A DNA stretch of 64,000 nt from Bernardetiaceae bacterium. GTDB taxonomy: Bacteria > Bacteroidota > Bacteroidia > Cytophagales > Thermoflexibacteraceae. Below the pieces are notes generated by a model, which did no database searches, was not told where the DNA came from, and saw nothing but the letters and a program-made list of their open reading frames with translations. Made by a program: the position numbers and the translations under genes. Below, in pieces: positions 63,301 through 64,000 of this stretch. The stretch spans positions 19,889 through 83,888 of the forward strand of contig JANWWZ010000014.1 in assembly GCA_025057115.1 (NCBI GenBank), given 5' to 3'. How positions within the stretch are numbered: position 1 is the first letter of the stretch; each line of letters opens with the position of its first letter.

Positions 63301-64000
63301 CCAAGCCCCTCACTGTACTCAATCCAGTTGCTCAGAACAAGGTATATAATTGCAACGACCACGCTACCATTACTTGGGATGGACTGGTAGGGGTAGAGCC
63401 TATCGACGTTGGCAACGTAAATCTAACAGGAGGTGGAACTTTTGACAATAAAAATGTAGGCACCAATAAGCTTGTTACTGCTAATCTTACTTTAACCGGT
63501 ACTGCTGCAGGGAATTACATACTTACCCAACCCACAGGGTTAACCGCTAGTATCACCCCTGCCAGCCTGAGTGTAACAGGGTTGACCGCCAACAACAAAG
63601 TGTATGATGGAACCACAGCAGCCAGTTTGAGCGGCACAGCTGCCCTGTTAGGTAGCGTTTGCACGGGAGACGTAGTGAGCTTATCAGGCACGCCAATAGG
63701 CAATTTCGACAACAAGCACGTGGGCTCTGGCAAGTCCGTAACAGTGAGCGGTCTGTCTCTGACAGGAACCGATGCAGGCAACTACACCTTGACCCTGCCC
63801 ACCTTGCAAGCCGACATCACCCATGCAACGCTAACCGTATCAGGAGCTACTGCACAAAACAAAGTGTACGACGGCACAACAGCAGCCACCATTATAGGAA
63901 CGCTGACAGGCGTGATTTTGCCTGACGTAGTGAATCTCTCTGGTGGCGGCACATTCAACGACAAAAACGTAGGCGTGGACAAACCTGTAACCGCTGCTCT
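60342..64000 (+). CDS. Giant secreted nuclease/phosphatase protein with YDG repeats (3' end outside window)
   Basis: The frame begins at ATG 60342 and is open to the window end (1219 codons), so the gene is partial. A signal peptide ends WSWAQA. The order is: an N-terminal jellyroll-like domain, an Ig-like segment with GTFYDFVITYTD, an OB-fold region (VTVTGLITVATQHG, resembling DUF5689), and an endonuclease/exonuclease/phosphatase domain at about 570-865 with all signature motifs: TFNIEWFG, VLQEI, AGDFNDD, DHIMIS and SDHLPV. From about residue 990 on come repeats of ~86-88 residues, the second and third starting NKVYDGTTAA, i.e. YDG-type adhesin repeats. A T9SS sorting domain probably lies beyond the edge. 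Extracellular DNase activity (as in ExeM-type nucleases) is likely but not shown. Confidence 0.88.
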   Translation, partial: MQKNFYLFLASGLLFAILPIWSWAQAIALDGTPYGQDFNTLANSGTNNTTLPLGWYFAESGTNANAFYRADNGTSNTGDTYSYGATGNTERAFGGLLSGALIPTIGAQFINNTGEPITNLKISYRGELWRVGTASREDRLEFQYSLDATSLTTGTWQSVPQLNFSTSVFPSTVTTSTGAKDGNTTFVEIEHTITGLNIPNGATFWIRWNDFNASGADDGMAIDNFTIQTNTGKPTATLTSAPNVTTPGGTFYDFVITYTDNTNVAYSTLDNNDVVVTGPGAFSATATLLSATPANNAPSITATYRITPPGGSWDGMDNGTYTIAVQANQVADEQGLYVPSGSIGTFSVNLPLTIAQARAMPFGSTVTVTGLITVATQHGKTVFIQDHTGGIALFDNTAPFLDQDPNLAIGKEITVTGTLSEFGRSGGTYPAGIPYSGLTQISPISSYTIGSYIGAPTPKTLTLNNLTESDEGLLVEILNVDFSPNTRGIFVPNASFSIADNTGTGILRTPNTTFNHFDLLGKRVPNSSSKIVGVLNQFAGNYQIMPRFTTDVQGAASVSTPFDGVPENQTLDIVTFNIEWFGHPSNGPADDNLQRTSVATLFNQLQADIYVLQEICNISQFNQLVASMPGYAGKVVTGCYSNRSASPTMAEINDAQKIAFIYKTSVITPDASFNGGEPLCYLSGYPVPADYPQPFGPSVNAPDRFWSSGRLPVLFVVDATINGVTRKIHLFGIHARANSSTAARERYDMRMFDIHAFKQKLDADFPNANIIIAGDFNDDVDVTVSDDPLNGPSTYEVFVNDAAAYRVSTQSLSTNGWRSYASRENMIDHIMISNELFNNHLQGSEIVVPPYAILPAQNFATTVSDHLPVYARFRFAEITVSSTSLSAFNTTYGTPSVVQLFTVSGNYLSGPITITAPTGFEISTNATSGFASTLTIGAAPMVAPTTIYVRLKATNPVAGNPYSGNIVVSSTGATSQNVAIPNSTMNPKPLTVLNPVAQNKVYNCNDHATITWDGLVGVEPIDVGNVNLTGGGTFDNKNVGTNKLVTANLTLTGTAAGNYILTQPTGLTASITPASLSVTGLTANNKVYDGTTAASLSGTAALLGSVCTGDVVSLSGTPIGNFDNKHVGSGKSVTVSGLSLTGTDAGNYTLTLPTLQADITHATLTVSGATAQNKVYDGTTAATIIGTLTGVILPDVVNLSGGGTFNDKNVGVDKPVTAA
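63336..64000 (+). repeat. Tandem YDG-type coding repeats
   Basis: Repeat units start at about 63336 (degenerate, NKVYNCNDHA), 63594 and 63858 (NKVYDGTTAA), i.e. 258 and 264 bases apart. Units two and three share most of their first 30 bases at DNA level (AACAAAGTGTAYGAYGG), so they are recent duplications or kept by recombination. They may continue beyond the window. Confidence 0.75.

Noticed and set aside
1..64000. tRNA genes, CRISPR arrays, IS elements or toxin-antitoxin pairs
   Set aside because: None recognised in any intergenic region on either strand.

Overview
The window looks like a chromosomal segment of a Bacteroidota bacterium, probably of the Cytophagales or a related lineage. 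The evidence is three large secreted proteins of which two carry a type IX secretion (T9SS) C-terminal sorting domain, a PorE-like OmpA lipoprotein, two CarboxypepD-plug outer-membrane receptors, Bacteroidota-style -7 boxes (TAnnTTTG) in front of about a dozen genes, almost no Shine-Dalgarno sequences, and a moderately AT-rich composition. No tRNA or rRNA gene, CRISPR array, prophage, IS element or integrase was seen. It reads as core chromosome with some surface-protein genes.

Layout. 1-8.6 kb: end of a small helical protein gene, a DUF2339 membrane protein, an orphan HyuB-type hydantoinase, then a leftward trio (VWA/Bat-like protein, RlmI-like methyltransferase, small BamE-like lipoprotein) and a rightward DUF4178 plus lipoprotein pair. 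8.6-14 kb: a large IgGFc-binding/LamG T9SS adhesin with an in-frame TAG just after its signal peptide, then fmt. 14-20.7 kb, leftward: an unknown secreted protein with an apparent frameshift in its signal peptide, a saccharopine-dehydrogenase-like enzyme, tyrS, and a Tat-exported Gfo/Idh/MocA oxidoreductase followed by an AlkB-type alkane monooxygenase. 20.8-32 kb: methyltransferase, TonB-dependent receptor, AddB-like PD-(D/E)XK nuclease, kdsA, a second outer-membrane beta-barrel protein. 32-38 kb: fabG, an L,D-transpeptidase, a MerR/B12-binding regulator with the CarH/LitR photoreceptor signature, and a leftward elbB - PorE-like - holin-like group. 38-46 kb: bioA, M48 protease, glmS, an SDR protein lacking the catalytic Tyr, a PASTA protein and a T9SS protein. 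46-60 kb: dnaA, a GT4 glycosyltransferase, hisS, a hyperacidic small protein, a Dabb protein, a lipoprotein, metE, a TPR histidine kinase and valS. 60.3 kb to the end: the start of a giant secreted endonuclease/exonuclease/phosphatase protein with YDG repeats, running off the window.

How the genes fit together. Much is housekeeping: translation (fmt, tyrS, hisS, valS), cell envelope (glmS, kdsA, fabG, L,D-transpeptidase, BamE-like and M48 proteins), cofactor and amino-acid supply (bioA, metE) and replication initiation (dnaA). The surface layer is represented by T9SS cargo, a possible T9SS-associated OmpA lipoprotein and two receptors. I did not find a coherent new multi-gene system. The most notable points are two genes each broken by one base change next to the signal peptide, a probable B12-dependent light-sensing regulator without carotenoid genes beside it, two enzyme homologues missing catalytic residues, a hyperacidic aromatic-patterned protein, and several strong unexplained hairpins (8789-8835, 46174-46210, 27951-28016). 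All assignments are made by reading the sequence; no database search was run.
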